Made by a program: the position numbers and the translations under genes. A stretch of DNA of 64,000 nt from NCBI RefSeq assembly GCF_003385955.1, contig NZ_QRDW01000008.1:62001-126000 (forward strand), written 5' to 3'. This DNA comes from Aestuariispira insulae (GTDB taxonomy: Bacteria; Pseudomonadota; Alphaproteobacteria; UBA8366; Aestuariispiraceae). The notes beneath the pieces are model-generated. The model was not told where the DNA came from and did not search any database. It saw only the letters and a program-made list of their open reading frames with translations. Of the stretch, positions 38,688 to 47,511 are shown one piece after another (position 1 is the first letter of the stretch; every line of letters starts with the position of its first letter).

Positions 38688-39458
38688 GTGCGTTTTCTGG
38701 TAATTGCCAGCTTTCTGTCGCTGATAAGTATTTTGTCTGTGTCCATGGCGCAGGCCCGGGAATTTATTGTGCTAGCCACACCCCAGGCACCTTTTAAATA
38801 TTTGGAAGAGGGAACGGTTCGCGGCATTGATGCGGATGTCCTGCAACTGGTGATGAAACAACTGGGCTTACATTACAAAATCCGGTTGATCAATTCGGGC
38901 AGTCGATTGCTGACGGAGGCCAAAAACGGCAATGCTGACATGCTGTTGCTTTTTTCAAAAAAAGAATCCCGCATGTCCTTTCTGGATTATCCGGACGAGT
39001 CTTATATCGACATCACCTGGAGTTTTTTCATCCGGAAAGAGGATCTAGGCAGAATCCGGTTTGAACAGCTCTCGGATCTCAAAGGCCTGCGCGTTGGTGC
39101 CACCAGTGAATATGCCTATACCCCGGAATTTTGGGCGGCGGGCCTGAATTTGGACATGGTTTCCAATAACATGCTTCAGATTCGTAAGCTGATTGCGGGC
39201 CGGATTGATATTGTGGCGCTGAATACCATCAATCTGCTTTATGATGAGCGCTACAGTGACCGCCTGGAAAAAATTGCGATCTTGCGAAAGCCCTTGACGT
39301 CCAAGCCGTATTATAATGTTTTTCCCAAAGCCTCTAGCCATCCGCAGCGTTCATTGCTGCTTGCGAATTATGATGCCATCATTCGATCGCTCCAGGCGGA
39401 TGGCACCATTGCCAAAATTAAAAGGGAATATCTTGGGACCGTGATCAGCGAGCGATGA
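38688..39458 (+). CDS. Second stand-alone solute-binding protein (SBP_bac_3 type)
   Basis: A 256-aa exported protein with a GTG start (AGGAT 7-8 bp upstream). Signal peptide MRFLVIASFLSLISILSVSM is cut after AQA. The mature part REFIVLATPQAPFKYLEEGT and RGIDADVLQLVMKQLGLHYK follow the SBP_bac_3 pattern. FDYP-type middle strands (RMSFLDYPDESYIDITWSFF) and a second lobe (LKGLRVGATSEYAYTPEFWA) complete it. There is no transporter gene nearby; it lies 48 bp after the chemoreceptor gene on the same strand. It differs clearly from the first binding protein, so it is not a recent duplicate. Confidence 0.85.
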   Translation: MRFLVIASFLSLISILSVSMAQAREFIVLATPQAPFKYLEEGTVRGIDADVLQLVMKQLGLHYKIRLINSGSRLLTEAKNGNADMLLLFSKKESRMSFLDYPDESYIDITWSFFIRKEDLGRIRFEQLSDLKGLRVGATSEYAYTPEFWAAGLNLDMVSNNMLQIRKLIAGRIDIVALNTINLLYDERYSDRLEKIAILRKPLTSKPYYNVFPKASSHPQRSLLLANYDAIIRSLQADGTIAKIKREYLGTVISER

Positions 39459-39469
39459 GCGGGTTTACG

Positions 39470-40462
39470 CTAACGCCCGGATCGGGGATGGGCCTTGGCA
39501 TATTCCATCAGCAATGTGCCGGTGTCGATCTCGGTATAGCGCTGGGTGGTGGTCAGGCTGGCATGGCCCAGCAATTCCTGGATCGCGCGTAAATCCCCGC
39601 CGCCCGCCAAAAGATGGGTCGCGAAACTGTGCCGCAGCGCATGGGGGGTGGCGCTGTCGGGAAGGCCCAGTGCATGGCGCAGTTGCTGAACCAGTTTCTG
39701 GACCGTGCGCGCATTGAGGCGACCGCCGCGAAGCCCATAGAAAAGCGGATCGTCAGCATCACTGCCGTAGGGGCAGAGATCAAGATAGGCGGTTATGGCT
39801 GCTTGCACCGCAGGCAACACTGGAACCAGTCTCTCTTTATTGCCCTTTCCCAACACCCGGACAGTGGCTTGGTCGGCGGCCCAATCCTTTCGGTTCAGAT
39901 CCAGCGCTTCGGAGATACGCAAGCCGCAGCCATAGAGCAAGGTCAGCACCGCTTCATCCCGCCGGGCAGCCCATTCTTCCGTGGTCCAGCTGCCGGCCAG
40001 ATCCAGCGTGCGTTCCGCATCTGATGCCGTCAGTGGTTTTGGCACGGCCCGGTCCAGTTTCGGGGTCCGGATGGTGGCAATGGCCGCGTTGCTGGCCAAA
40101 TCCTGTCGGTCGAGCCAGCGGAAGAAGCTGCGCACGGCGGATAGCGCTCGCGCGGTGGAGGTCTTCGCCATCTCTTGTGCCGCGCGCCGGGCCAGCCAGG
40201 CCCGGAAGTCAGCGGTTTTTAAGCTGGCAAGGTCGTTCAGGCCGGCAATGCCGCCCAGATGATGGCTGACGAAATGCAAAAAAGCAGTGAGATCCCTGGC
40301 ATATCCGTCCAAGGTGTGGTGGCTGTATCTTTTTTCTGCACGGATATGTTCCAGAAAACCCCGATAGGCACGAGCCACATCACCATTGCCACAGGTCGGA
40401 TCCAGATCCAGGTCCCAGACCGGGGCTTTTGCCCCGGACCGGGAAGATGGCTTTGTCGTCAC
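39470..40462 (-). CDS. xerC: Tyrosine recombinase XerC
   Basis: Site-specific recombinase resolving chromosome dimers at dif with XerD; 330 aa. The N-terminal SAM-like core-binding domain (YRGFLEHIRAEKRYSHHTLD) and catalytic domain carry the full set: Arg in YGCGLRISEALDL, Lys in GKGNKERLVPV, His-x-x-Arg in TPHALRHSFATHLL, His in LLGHASLTTTQ and the nucleophile Tyr in RYTEID. The GTG start overlaps the thpR stop by 4 bp (GTGA), so translation is coupled. It is chromosomal housekeeping; I see no sign of an integron or phage. Confidence 0.94.
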   Translation of the reverse strand: MTTKPSSRSGAKAPVWDLDLDPTCGNGDVARAYRGFLEHIRAEKRYSHHTLDGYARDLTAFLHFVSHHLGGIAGLNDLASLKTADFRAWLARRAAQEMAKTSTARALSAVRSFFRWLDRQDLASNAAIATIRTPKLDRAVPKPLTASDAERTLDLAGSWTTEEWAARRDEAVLTLLYGCGLRISEALDLNRKDWAADQATVRVLGKGNKERLVPVLPAVQAAITAYLDLCPYGSDADDPLFYGLRGGRLNARTVQKLVQQLRHALGLPDSATPHALRHSFATHLLAGGGDLRAIQELLGHASLTTTQRYTEIDTGTLLMEYAKAHPRSGR

Positions 40463-41055
40463 GCCAGGCTCTCGCTCAGAATGTCATCTCCAGGATCGAG
40501 GTCGAAAGGGGGGACATAGCCGCCCATCCCGTAATTAACCTCTGCCGTATAGATCGACCCTTCCGGCGTGAGCCGGCTGGAATAGAGGGTGAAGTGATCG
40601 GCGGTGAAGGTGATCTCCTCCGGGTGATGATGAGAGGCGCAATAGCTTTCCGCCACCGCGACCGGCACCGGTTTCATGCGGGCCAGGGTTACATGCGGGG
40701 TGAATTTCCGGGTTTCGGGCGGCAGCCCGGCACGGACCAGGGCCGATTCCACTTTCTTTTGCAGATGAAGGAGCCTCTCTGTGCGTTTCGCGCGGGAAAA
40801 GATGGTATGCACCCGTTCTTTCTTGGCAAAGAAACCAAGCCCATCAAGGGTCACATCCACCGGATCCATATCGATGTGGCTCAGCGCCATGTCGATATCG
40901 TCGGCCAGGCCATGTTCGACCTCTCCGATGAAAAATAAAGTCAAATGCCTGTTCTCCTCGGGAACCCAACGCGCATTGTTCAGGCCATGGCACATGGTCT
41001 GCAAAACGTGATGGACATGTTCCGGGATGGGCAGGGCGACGAATAATCTGATCAT
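40459..41055 (-). CDS. thpR: RNA 2',3'-cyclic phosphodiesterase (2'-5' RNA ligase family)
   Basis: A 198-aa enzyme of the 2H phosphoesterase superfamily, which opens 2',3'-cyclic phosphate ends of RNA. Both HxTx motifs are present: NRHLTLFFIGEV (near 45) and FTPHVTLARMKP (near 125). It starts MIRLFVALPIPEHV at ATG 41055 with GGGAGG upstream; the frame to 41133 extends into leader sequence. It is translationally coupled to xerC. Confidence 0.93.
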   Translation of the reverse strand: MIRLFVALPIPEHVHHVLQTMCHGLNNARWVPEENRHLTLFFIGEVEHGLADDIDMALSHIDMDPVDVTLDGLGFFAKKERVHTIFSRAKRTERLLHLQKKVESALVRAGLPPETRKFTPHVTLARMKPVPVAVAESYCASHHHPEEITFTADHFTLYSSRLTPEGSIYTAEVNYGMGGYVPPFDLDPGDDILSESLA

Positions 41056-41086
41056 GGCAACCTCCCTGTTCGGGTTGTTATAATAC

Positions 41087-41104
41087 CGGGGAAGATGATC
41101 CCCG
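41087..41104 (-). terminator. Hairpin downstream of the aldo/keto reductase gene
   Basis: CGGGGA/TCCCCG stem with a 6-base loop lies between the aldo/keto reductase stop (41159) and thpR start. On the minus strand it is followed by GGTATTATAAC, so it may be a weak terminator. That AT stretch may also hold the thpR -10. Confidence 0.4.
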
Positions 41105-41158
41105 ATATTCGTTGGAGGGCCTAAGAGTCCCACTAACGCACTAACAAAACCAAGTATA

Positions 41159-42214
41159 TCAGCTTGTGGGGAAGGGTGTCTCCTTATGAATTATGGCAAT
41201 TGCATGAAGAACCTCTTCCGGCAGGCTAATATTAGCCGAGCCAATACAGGTTTCCAATTGGTCCATCCGGGTTGCGCCAATGATGTTGGAAGTGACAAAA
41301 ACTTGTTGATTAACAAAGGCTAATGCCATCTGAACCGGATCAAGGCCATATTCATTTGCAAGTGATACATACTTGGCAATTTCACCTTGAACCTTGGCCG
41401 ACTGGTAGCGCGGAAAATATTCACCAAATAATGCCATGCGCGATCCTTCGGGCATCTGTCCGTTCAGATATTTGCCCGATAACGTGCCCATGGCGAGCGG
41501 TGAATAGGCCAGCAGACCGACCTGTTCCCGGCAGGAAACCTCGGCTGCGCCCACTTCGAACTGTCGGAAGAGAAGGTTGTATGGGTCCTGGATCGAGGCG
41601 ATTCGCGGCAATCCCTTCGAGTCGGCCAGGGCCAGATAGCGCATCATGCCCCAGGGCGTTTCGTTGGAAACTCCCACATGGCGTACCTTCCCGGCCTTGA
41701 CCAATTCATCCAGGGCGGACAGTGTCTCTTCGATTTCAATGGCGTCATCGTCCGGGTTATGGACATAGCCCAACTGTCCGAAGAAATTGGTTGAACGGTC
41801 CGGCCAATGGACCTGATAGAGATCGATATAGTCGGTTTTCAAGCGCTTGAGGCTGTTGTCGCAGGCCTCAAGGATGCTCTGGCGGTCGAGCCTGGTTTCG
41901 CCGTCATGAAGGTGTGGCCTGGCATAGGGAAAACGCTGGGCGCGGCCGGAAACCTTGCTGGCCAGGATCACATCCTGGCGGCGGCCGGTCTTTTGAAACC
42001 AGCTGCCGATGATTTCCTCGGTCCGGCCATAGGTCGCCTCACGCGGGGGCACGGCATACATTTCGGCGGTATCAACAAAGTTTACTCCATGTTCCAGCGC
42101 GTAATCCAGCTGGGCATGGCCGTCGGCCTCGCTGTTTTGTTCCCCCCAGGTCATGGTGCCCAGACAGATCAGGCTGACATCCAGGTCTGTCCGTCCCAAA
42201 CGGCGATATTCCAT
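41159..42214 (-). CDS. Aldo/keto reductase (Tas-like)
   Basis: NADPH-dependent oxidoreductase of 351 aa with the aldo/keto reductase TIM barrel. MEYRRLGRTDLDVSLICLGT is the classic start, and GVNFVDTAEMYAVP holds the catalytic Asp and Tyr. ILASKVSGRAQ gives the Lys; LYQVHWPDRSTNFFGQLGY gives the His and is characteristic of the Tas subgroup. GLLAYSPLAMGTLSGKYLNG follows, and the C-terminal NIIGATRMDQLETC binds NADPH. The natural substrate is not predictable. ATG 42214 was chosen over a GTG at 42223. It lies 29 bp after the FIST gene on the same strand and may be in that operon. Confidence 0.92.
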   Translation of the reverse strand: MEYRRLGRTDLDVSLICLGTMTWGEQNSEADGHAQLDYALEHGVNFVDTAEMYAVPPREATYGRTEEIIGSWFQKTGRRQDVILASKVSGRAQRFPYARPHLHDGETRLDRQSILEACDNSLKRLKTDYIDLYQVHWPDRSTNFFGQLGYVHNPDDDAIEIEETLSALDELVKAGKVRHVGVSNETPWGMMRYLALADSKGLPRIASIQDPYNLLFRQFEVGAAEVSCREQVGLLAYSPLAMGTLSGKYLNGQMPEGSRMALFGEYFPRYQSAKVQGEIAKYVSLANEYGLDPVQMALAFVNQQVFVTSNIIGATRMDQLETCIGSANISLPEEVLHAIAIIHKETPFPTS

Positions 42215-42243
42215 ATTTTCCACCCTTCTTTCAGAAATCCCGG

Positions 42244-43377
42244 CTACAGGAAAAGCGTCAGTATCCCCGTATAGCCATAGAGTTTGTCCCGGCTTATCTC
42301 GCCATTGGCAAAAAAACCGGTCAGGGGGAAATCCCCCAATGTTTCTCGGATCATTTCCAGTTCAACGGCCTTTGGGCCGAATTGATTCGGGCCGCGCCCG
42401 GCGCAGTTGACATAGATGCCGCCGCGTATGGTTTGTCCGTCCCGCCTGCGATCCAGATCATCCAGCATGCGCTGCATGTCCTGGACTGCGCTGTCGTGAT
42501 CGCGTCTGCAGAACATCAGCATTTCACCGGGTTGGATCACGGAATCGATGGCAAACACCGCATTGCCTGTATCGATGCCGACCAGATTGCGCACCATATA
42601 GTCCGCCTGATCCCCATCCAGCAGCGGCAGGGCGGCATAGATATAACCCTCCACCCGGCGCAGATCCCGCGCCAGGATTTCGCCGATATCTTCCTTGAAC
42701 ACCTCAAGCGCCGGCCTGCCATCCAGGCTGATGACCACATTGTCGGTAGCGTCGGTCACCTGATGCATGCCCCCGATCGGCGAACAGCCCTGTGTCTGAC
42801 TGGTGATGGCGGGGACCACCCGGTTGGACAACATGACCCCGCTTAGCCCCTGACCGTCCGGCTGTCCGGCCAGCTGGGTGCCGGGCCCCATGGCCGCGCT
42901 CAGCCCTCCGACCAGGAACCCCCCGGTTTCCAGGGCCAGGTCTTCCAGCAGGCCCTGCAGGACCTGGTTTGATGGGTCGCCATGGGTCAGGATCAGCGGC
43001 ACATCGACATTCTTAAGCCAGGGGAGGGCATTGCCGACGGTCGGATCAGTGTCTTCATGGATGCCGTTCAGCAAATGGAAAGCCCCTTCCGGCACTGGCA
43101 GGGCCATAACTGAAATCGAAGGACAGCCTAGATACTCGCCTTCTGTCCCGATCACACCTTGTCCGATTGTTCCGACCCAATGAGGGATGCCGGTCGTCTG
43201 GCGCATGAAAATTTCTATTTCCGGCAGATAGGGCGCGAAATCAGATGAAACATAGAGAATGCCAAGGCGATGCGCTGCGGTCGGAGTACCAAGATTTTGC
43301 AGGATTTCCGCAGCGGCCTGCTGCCATTCTGTGGCTTTGGCTGCGGCTGAAAGAAATGGTGGTGTTTGTTCTCCCAA
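42244..43377 (-). CDS. FIST domain small-ligand sensor protein
   Basis: A 377-aa soluble protein with an N-terminal FIST domain (about 35-210; RLGILYVSSDFAPYLPEIEI to GFLVGGLSAAMGPGT) and a C-terminal FIST_C domain (AIDSVIQPGEMLMFCRRDHD to GPNQFGPKAVELEMIRETLG). It ends with FFANGEISRDKLYGYTGILT, a typical close. FIST domains are thought to bind small ligands, often amino acids, in signal transduction. It has a TTG start, supported by GGAGGG 9 bp upstream and by the absence of any early ATG. The start is 3 bp after the tesA-type gene's stop, so the two are coupled. Confidence 0.88.
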   Translation of the reverse strand: MGEQTPPFLSAAAKATEWQQAAAEILQNLGTPTAAHRLGILYVSSDFAPYLPEIEIFMRQTTGIPHWVGTIGQGVIGTEGEYLGCPSISVMALPVPEGAFHLLNGIHEDTDPTVGNALPWLKNVDVPLILTHGDPSNQVLQGLLEDLALETGGFLVGGLSAAMGPGTQLAGQPDGQGLSGVMLSNRVVPAITSQTQGCSPIGGMHQVTDATDNVVISLDGRPALEVFKEDIGEILARDLRRVEGYIYAALPLLDGDQADYMVRNLVGIDTGNAVFAIDSVIQPGEMLMFCRRDHDSAVQDMQRMLDDLDRRRDGQTIRGGIYVNCAGRGPNQFGPKAVELEMIRETLGDFPLTGFFANGEISRDKLYGYTGILTLFL

Positions 43378-43380
43378 GGG

Positions 43381-44046
43381 TTAGCCCTCCGCGCCGGTAT
43401 CAGTCAGCGCTTCTTCGACGAAGGGCAGGATCCGGTCAACAATAATGGCAATGCCTTCACCGGTGGGGTGGATGCCATCCTGCTGGTTAAGCGTCGGATC
43501 GGCGGCAACCCCATCCAGGAAGAACGGGTAAAAATGGACCCCGTGTTTTTCGGCAAGTGCGGGGAAGATGGCGTCAAACTGTTGAACATAGTCCCGACCC
43601 AGATTAGGCAGCGCTTTCATACCGGTCAGCAAAACGGTGGCCCCGGTCGCCTTGGACCGGAGGATCAATTGATCCAGATTTTGTCGGGTCAGGTCCGGTG
43701 AGAGGGCGCGAAGCCCGTCATTGGCCCCAAGTTCAATAATAATCAGATCCGGATTTTCCGATAGCAGCCAGTCCAAACGGGATAGGCCGCCTGTGGTGGT
43801 GTCGCCGGACAGCCCGCCATTGATTACGCGAACTTTTTGTCCCTTGCCCACCAGTGCCTTTTCCAGCTGAGCGGGGAAACTTTCTTCCTCGGCCAGGCCA
43901 AAGCCGGCTGTCAGGCTGTCCCCCAGTGCCAAGATAACTTTCTCATTGGCCAGTGAACCATTTGCGGTGAGAAAGAGAATAAGAAAGAGGGACGCGGTGA
44001 ATTGAACCGGTCGAAACGCTGAGAGGCCATTGAAAAGCTTGATCAT
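43381..44046 (-). CDS. tesA: Arylesterase / lysophospholipase of the TesA GDSL family
   Basis: Periplasmic SGNH hydrolase of 221 aa. A signal peptide (about 1-33, cut near GSLA) is followed by block I ALGDSLTAGFGL (Ser nucleophile), block II NGGLSGDTTTGGLSRLDWLL, block III ELGANDGLRALSP and block V DGIHPTGEGIAII (Asp and His). ATG 44046 gives a clean signal peptide; a longer frame to 44181 overlaps the divergent ABC gene. TesA beside a YbbA/YbbP-type ABC system is a conserved bacterial arrangement. Confidence 0.93.
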   Translation of the reverse strand: MIKLFNGLSAFRPVQFTASLFLILFLTANGSLANEKVILALGDSLTAGFGLAEEESFPAQLEKALVGKGQKVRVINGGLSGDTTTGGLSRLDWLLSENPDLIIIELGANDGLRALSPDLTRQNLDQLILRSKATGATVLLTGMKALPNLGRDYVQQFDAIFPALAEKHGVHFYPFFLDGVAADPTLNQQDGIHPTGEGIAIIVDRILPFVEEALTDTGAEG

Positions 44047-44121
44047 CGCGCCATATCCTAATGCGAGCCGCCCTGCCGTTGCCGGGGGCTCTTGTTCAAT
44101 TTCTGGCTGTTGGAGTGCCAT

Positions 44122-44859
44122 ATGAAAGCCACTGATGTTGCCGTTGACAGGGATGATCGACCGTTGGTGCATCTCGAGCATGTCGATTTAACATTGGGGT
44201 CGGCATCCGGTGACGTCAACATCCTCAAGGGAATTTCTTTTTCCATTCAGGCCGGTGAAACGGTTAGCGTGGTCGGGCCCAGCGGGTCGGGAAAAACGTC
44301 GATGCTGATGCTGATTGCAGGGCTGGAATCCGCCAGCGCTGGCCAGTTGGAAGTGTGTGGCCTGGATCTGCGCGCCCAAAGCGAAGACCGGTTGGCCCTG
44401 TTCCGGCGCGATCATGTGGGCATTGTTTTCCAGGGATTTCACCTGATCCCCACCATGACGGCGTTGGAAAATGTCGCGATCCCGATGGAACTGTCCGGCC
44501 GGTCTGATGCGTTTGAACAGGCGGCGGATAGCTTGCGATCCGTTGGCCTGGGGCACAGGATGGATCACTATCCGGGGCAGTTGTCTGGCGGCGAACAACA
44601 GCGTGTCGCCCTGGCCAGGGCTTTTGCAATCAAGCCGAAACTGCTGTTGGCGGATGAACCGACGGGCAACCTGGACGGTGCCACCGGCCAACAGATCATC
44701 GATCTGATGTTCAAGCTTTCCGATGATCTGGGAACAACCCTTCTGTTGATTACCCATGATCCTGCCCTGGCCGAGCGATGCGGGCGGATTGTGCGCATGG
44801 CTGATGGTTGTTTGGAAGAAGTGGAACGCGACCGGATGCTGGCCGGCACGGCAGACTGA
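44122..44859 (+). CDS. ABC transporter ATP-binding protein (YbbA type)
   Basis: A 245-aa ATPase with all nucleotide-binding motifs: Walker A VGPSGSGKTSMLM, Q-loop GIVFQGFHLIPTMTALENV, signature LSGGEQQRVALARA, Walker B KLLLADEPTGNLDG and H-loop LLITHDPALA. The subgroup (LolD/MacB/YbbA-like) works with FtsX-type permeases on envelope lipids, lipoproteins or peptides. ATG 44122 has GGAG upstream. It lies 13 bp before the permease gene and is divergent from tesA. Confidence 0.94.
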   Translation: MKATDVAVDRDDRPLVHLEHVDLTLGSASGDVNILKGISFSIQAGETVSVVGPSGSGKTSMLMLIAGLESASAGQLEVCGLDLRAQSEDRLALFRRDHVGIVFQGFHLIPTMTALENVAIPMELSGRSDAFEQAADSLRSVGLGHRMDHYPGQLSGGEQQRVALARAFAIKPKLLLADEPTGNLDGATGQQIIDLMFKLSDDLGTTLLLITHDPALAERCGRIVRMADGCLEEVERDRMLAGTAD

Positions 44860-44872
44860 GGGGCGTGTTGTC

Positions 44873-47395
44873 ATGATCAAGCTGGCCTTCAAACTGGCGA
44901 TGCGCGAGATGCGCGGTGGCCTGAAAGGGTTCCGGGTTTTCCTGGCCTGTCTGGCGCTGGGTGTTGCGGTGGTGGCCAGTGTTGGAGCTGTCTCCCAGGC
45001 CATTGAACAGGGATTGCGGGCGAATGCGCGCCTGCTGCTGGGCGGGGAGGTCTCCCTGCGCCTGACCCATAAACCGGCCGAACCGGACCAGGTTGCCTGG
45101 CTGAAGGAGAATAGTGACGGCATGTCGGCCATTGCTATTCTGCGCGCCATGGCGGTGCGCCCCGATGGGGCGGACCGGCGCCTGGTCGAGGTCAAGGCCG
45201 TGGATGGGACCTATCCGATATTCGGCGGGTTCGAACTTGCAAGCGGTGCGGCCCTTCATGATGTGCTGGTGCGGGAAGATGGGTATTGGAACGCGGTGGT
45301 GGCGTCCAACCTGCTGGAACGGCTCAATTTGCAGGTCAGGGATTACTTCCGTTTGGGACAGGCGACCCTGCGCATTGCTGATGTGATCGCCGTCGAGCCG
45401 GACCGAAGCACCCAGGCCTTTGAACTGGGGCCGCGCGTCGTGGTTCCGCAGGCGGCCTTGCCGGAAACCGAGCTGATCCAACCTGGCAGCCTGGTTCGAT
45501 TTTATTACCGTCTTGATATACCGGCAGATGAATCCGCGGCCGTCTGGGAAGAAAGGCTGAAGACGCAGTTTCCCGATGCTGGCTGGCGGATCCGAAATCT
45601 TGAAAATGCCGCGCCCAATATCCAGCGCTTCGTCGACCGGGTGCAGATCTTCCTGACCCTGATTGGCTTGACGGCCCTTTTGGTGGGCGGAGTCGGGGTC
45701 GGCAATGCGGCGCAGGCCTATCTCGCCACCCGTAACGGCACCATTGCCACGTTAAAATGCCTGGGTGCGCCGTCACGCTTGATTTTCGGTACCTATCTTA
45801 GCCAACTGATGGTGCTGGGAACCCTGGGCTCTCTGGGCGGTGCCTTGATCGGGGCGGTGATGCCGACCATTTTGGCGCCGATTCTGGCGGATAAACTGCC
45901 GGTGACGGCGGAAACCGGTTTTTACCCGATGCCGCTGTTATTGGCCTTGGGCTTCGGGATTGGCACGACATTGGTTTTCAGTCTCTGGCCATTGGCCCGG
46001 GCGCGCATGGTGCCGGCAGCCTCGCTCTTTCACGATGCCATCAGCGGTCAGCGTTTCCGGTCGGGCCGGCGATTGATCCTGATCACGACGGTCTTGGGAG
46101 TGCTGATGGCGGGCATTGCCATTGCCACCTCTAAGGATCCCAGGCTGGCCGCGATTTTTGTGGTCTGCGCCACAGCGACCTTGCTGTTATTCCGGGGCAC
46201 GGCCTGGGCGGTGATCCGGCTGACCAGGAAGATGCCGCATCCGCGTTCGGCCCGGCTCCGGCTGGCGCTGGCCAATCTGCACCGACCCGGCAGTCCGACC
46301 AGTTCGGTTGTCCTCTCCCTGGGGCTGGGGCTGACGGTTTTGTCCGCAGTTAGCCTGATTGAAGCGAATTTGAACCGGGAGGTTCGGGTGACTCTGAGCG
46401 GTGAGGCGCCGTCTTTCTATTTCATTGATATCCAGCCGCATCAGATTGCCGATTTCCGATCAGAGCTTTCCGCCTTTCCCACTGTGAGTGAAACCGGTGA
46501 CACGCCGATGCTGCGCGGTCGGATTACGGCCCTGAAAGGGGTGCCGTCGGACCAGATCACGCCGCCAGCTGATTTTGCCTGGGTGCTGCGTGGGGACCGG
46601 GGCATGACCTGGGCCAGGACACCGCCGAAAGAGGGCAGTGAGGTGGTTGAGGGCGATTGGTGGCCGGCTGATTATTCCGGCAAGCCGCTGGTTTCCTTTG
46701 ATGTGCATGCGGGCAAGGCGTTCGGGCTTGCGATCGGGGATAAGGTAACGGTCAATATCCTGGGCCGGGAGGTGGAAACCACCATTGCCAATTTCCGGGA
46801 GATTGACTGGCAGGGGCTGGGTCTGAATTTCGTGATGATCTTCTCGCCGGGGCTGCTGGAAAGCGCGCCGCAAATGTATATCGCAACTGTCCATCTGGAT
46901 GCGGAAAAGGAAACCGCGCTGGAGCGTGCGGTGGTTGATAAATTCCCCAACATATCCAGCATCCGGGTCAAGGAGATCCTGGCCGAAGTGGCCAAGATCA
47001 TCGAAAGCCTGGGTATGGCGGTGCGCACCATTGCCATGGTGGCGATCCTGACCGGGGTTTTGGTCTTGGCGGGTGCGATTGCAGCTGGGCATTACCGCCG
47101 GATTTATGATTCCGTGGTTCTGAAGGTTCTTGGCGCGACCCGGCGCGATGTGATGGCGGCATACATGATCGAATATGCACTTTTGGGTGTGATCACCGCT
47201 ATTATTGCAGGATTTATAGGCACATTGGCGGGGTATGGCGTGATCCGGTTCGTGATGGATACCAGCTGGGAATTTGACGCGATGGCGTTGATGATGACTT
47301 TGGTGGCTGCCCTGATCTTGACCGTGGGAATTGGCGGTTTCGGGGCCTGGAATGCGTTGGGCCGGAAAGCGGCGCCCTTCCTGCGCAACGACTGA
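44873..47395 (+). CDS. ABC transporter permease, FtsX family (YbbP type)
   Basis: An 840-aa permease with about ten membrane helices: TM1 (LKGFRVFLACLALGVAVVAS), a large periplasmic domain (about 45-245), and a first FtsX block (VQIFLTLIGLTALLVGGVGV and the following helices). A middle pair of helices (about 400-450), a second periplasmic domain and a C-terminal FtsX block (MVAILTGVLVLAGAIAAGHY; VLKVLGATRRDVMAAYMIEY) complete it. This is the YbbP layout, not the four-helix MacB/LolC one. It has no partner other than the preceding ATPase. Export or mechanotransmission of an unknown envelope substrate is inferred. Confidence 0.92.
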   Translation: MIKLAFKLAMREMRGGLKGFRVFLACLALGVAVVASVGAVSQAIEQGLRANARLLLGGEVSLRLTHKPAEPDQVAWLKENSDGMSAIAILRAMAVRPDGADRRLVEVKAVDGTYPIFGGFELASGAALHDVLVREDGYWNAVVASNLLERLNLQVRDYFRLGQATLRIADVIAVEPDRSTQAFELGPRVVVPQAALPETELIQPGSLVRFYYRLDIPADESAAVWEERLKTQFPDAGWRIRNLENAAPNIQRFVDRVQIFLTLIGLTALLVGGVGVGNAAQAYLATRNGTIATLKCLGAPSRLIFGTYLSQLMVLGTLGSLGGALIGAVMPTILAPILADKLPVTAETGFYPMPLLLALGFGIGTTLVFSLWPLARARMVPAASLFHDAISGQRFRSGRRLILITTVLGVLMAGIAIATSKDPRLAAIFVVCATATLLLFRGTAWAVIRLTRKMPHPRSARLRLALANLHRPGSPTSSVVLSLGLGLTVLSAVSLIEANLNREVRVTLSGEAPSFYFIDIQPHQIADFRSELSAFPTVSETGDTPMLRGRITALKGVPSDQITPPADFAWVLRGDRGMTWARTPPKEGSEVVEGDWWPADYSGKPLVSFDVHAGKAFGLAIGDKVTVNILGREVETTIANFREIDWQGLGLNFVMIFSPGLLESAPQMYIATVHLDAEKETALERAVVDKFPNISSIRVKEILAEVAKIIESLGMAVRTIAMVAILTGVLVLAGAIAAGHYRRIYDSVVLKVLGATRRDVMAAYMIEYALLGVITAIIAGFIGTLAGYGVIRFVMDTSWEFDAMALMMTLVAALILTVGIGGFGAWNALGRKAAPFLRND

Positions 47396-47511
47396 TGAAT
47401 TCATACGAAAAATATTGAATTCAATTTGGATCATCCCCATATTAAACACAGTAATTGCCGCGCTGGATTTGTCCGGCGCAATTGAAATTGCATCAAGGGG
47501 TTAGAAGAAAG

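Noticed and set aside
39470-40462. Tyrosine recombinase as sign of a mobile element
   Set aside because: It has XerC features, is coupled to thpR and has no attachment repeats, phage genes or tRNA beside it; it is the housekeeping dif recombinase.
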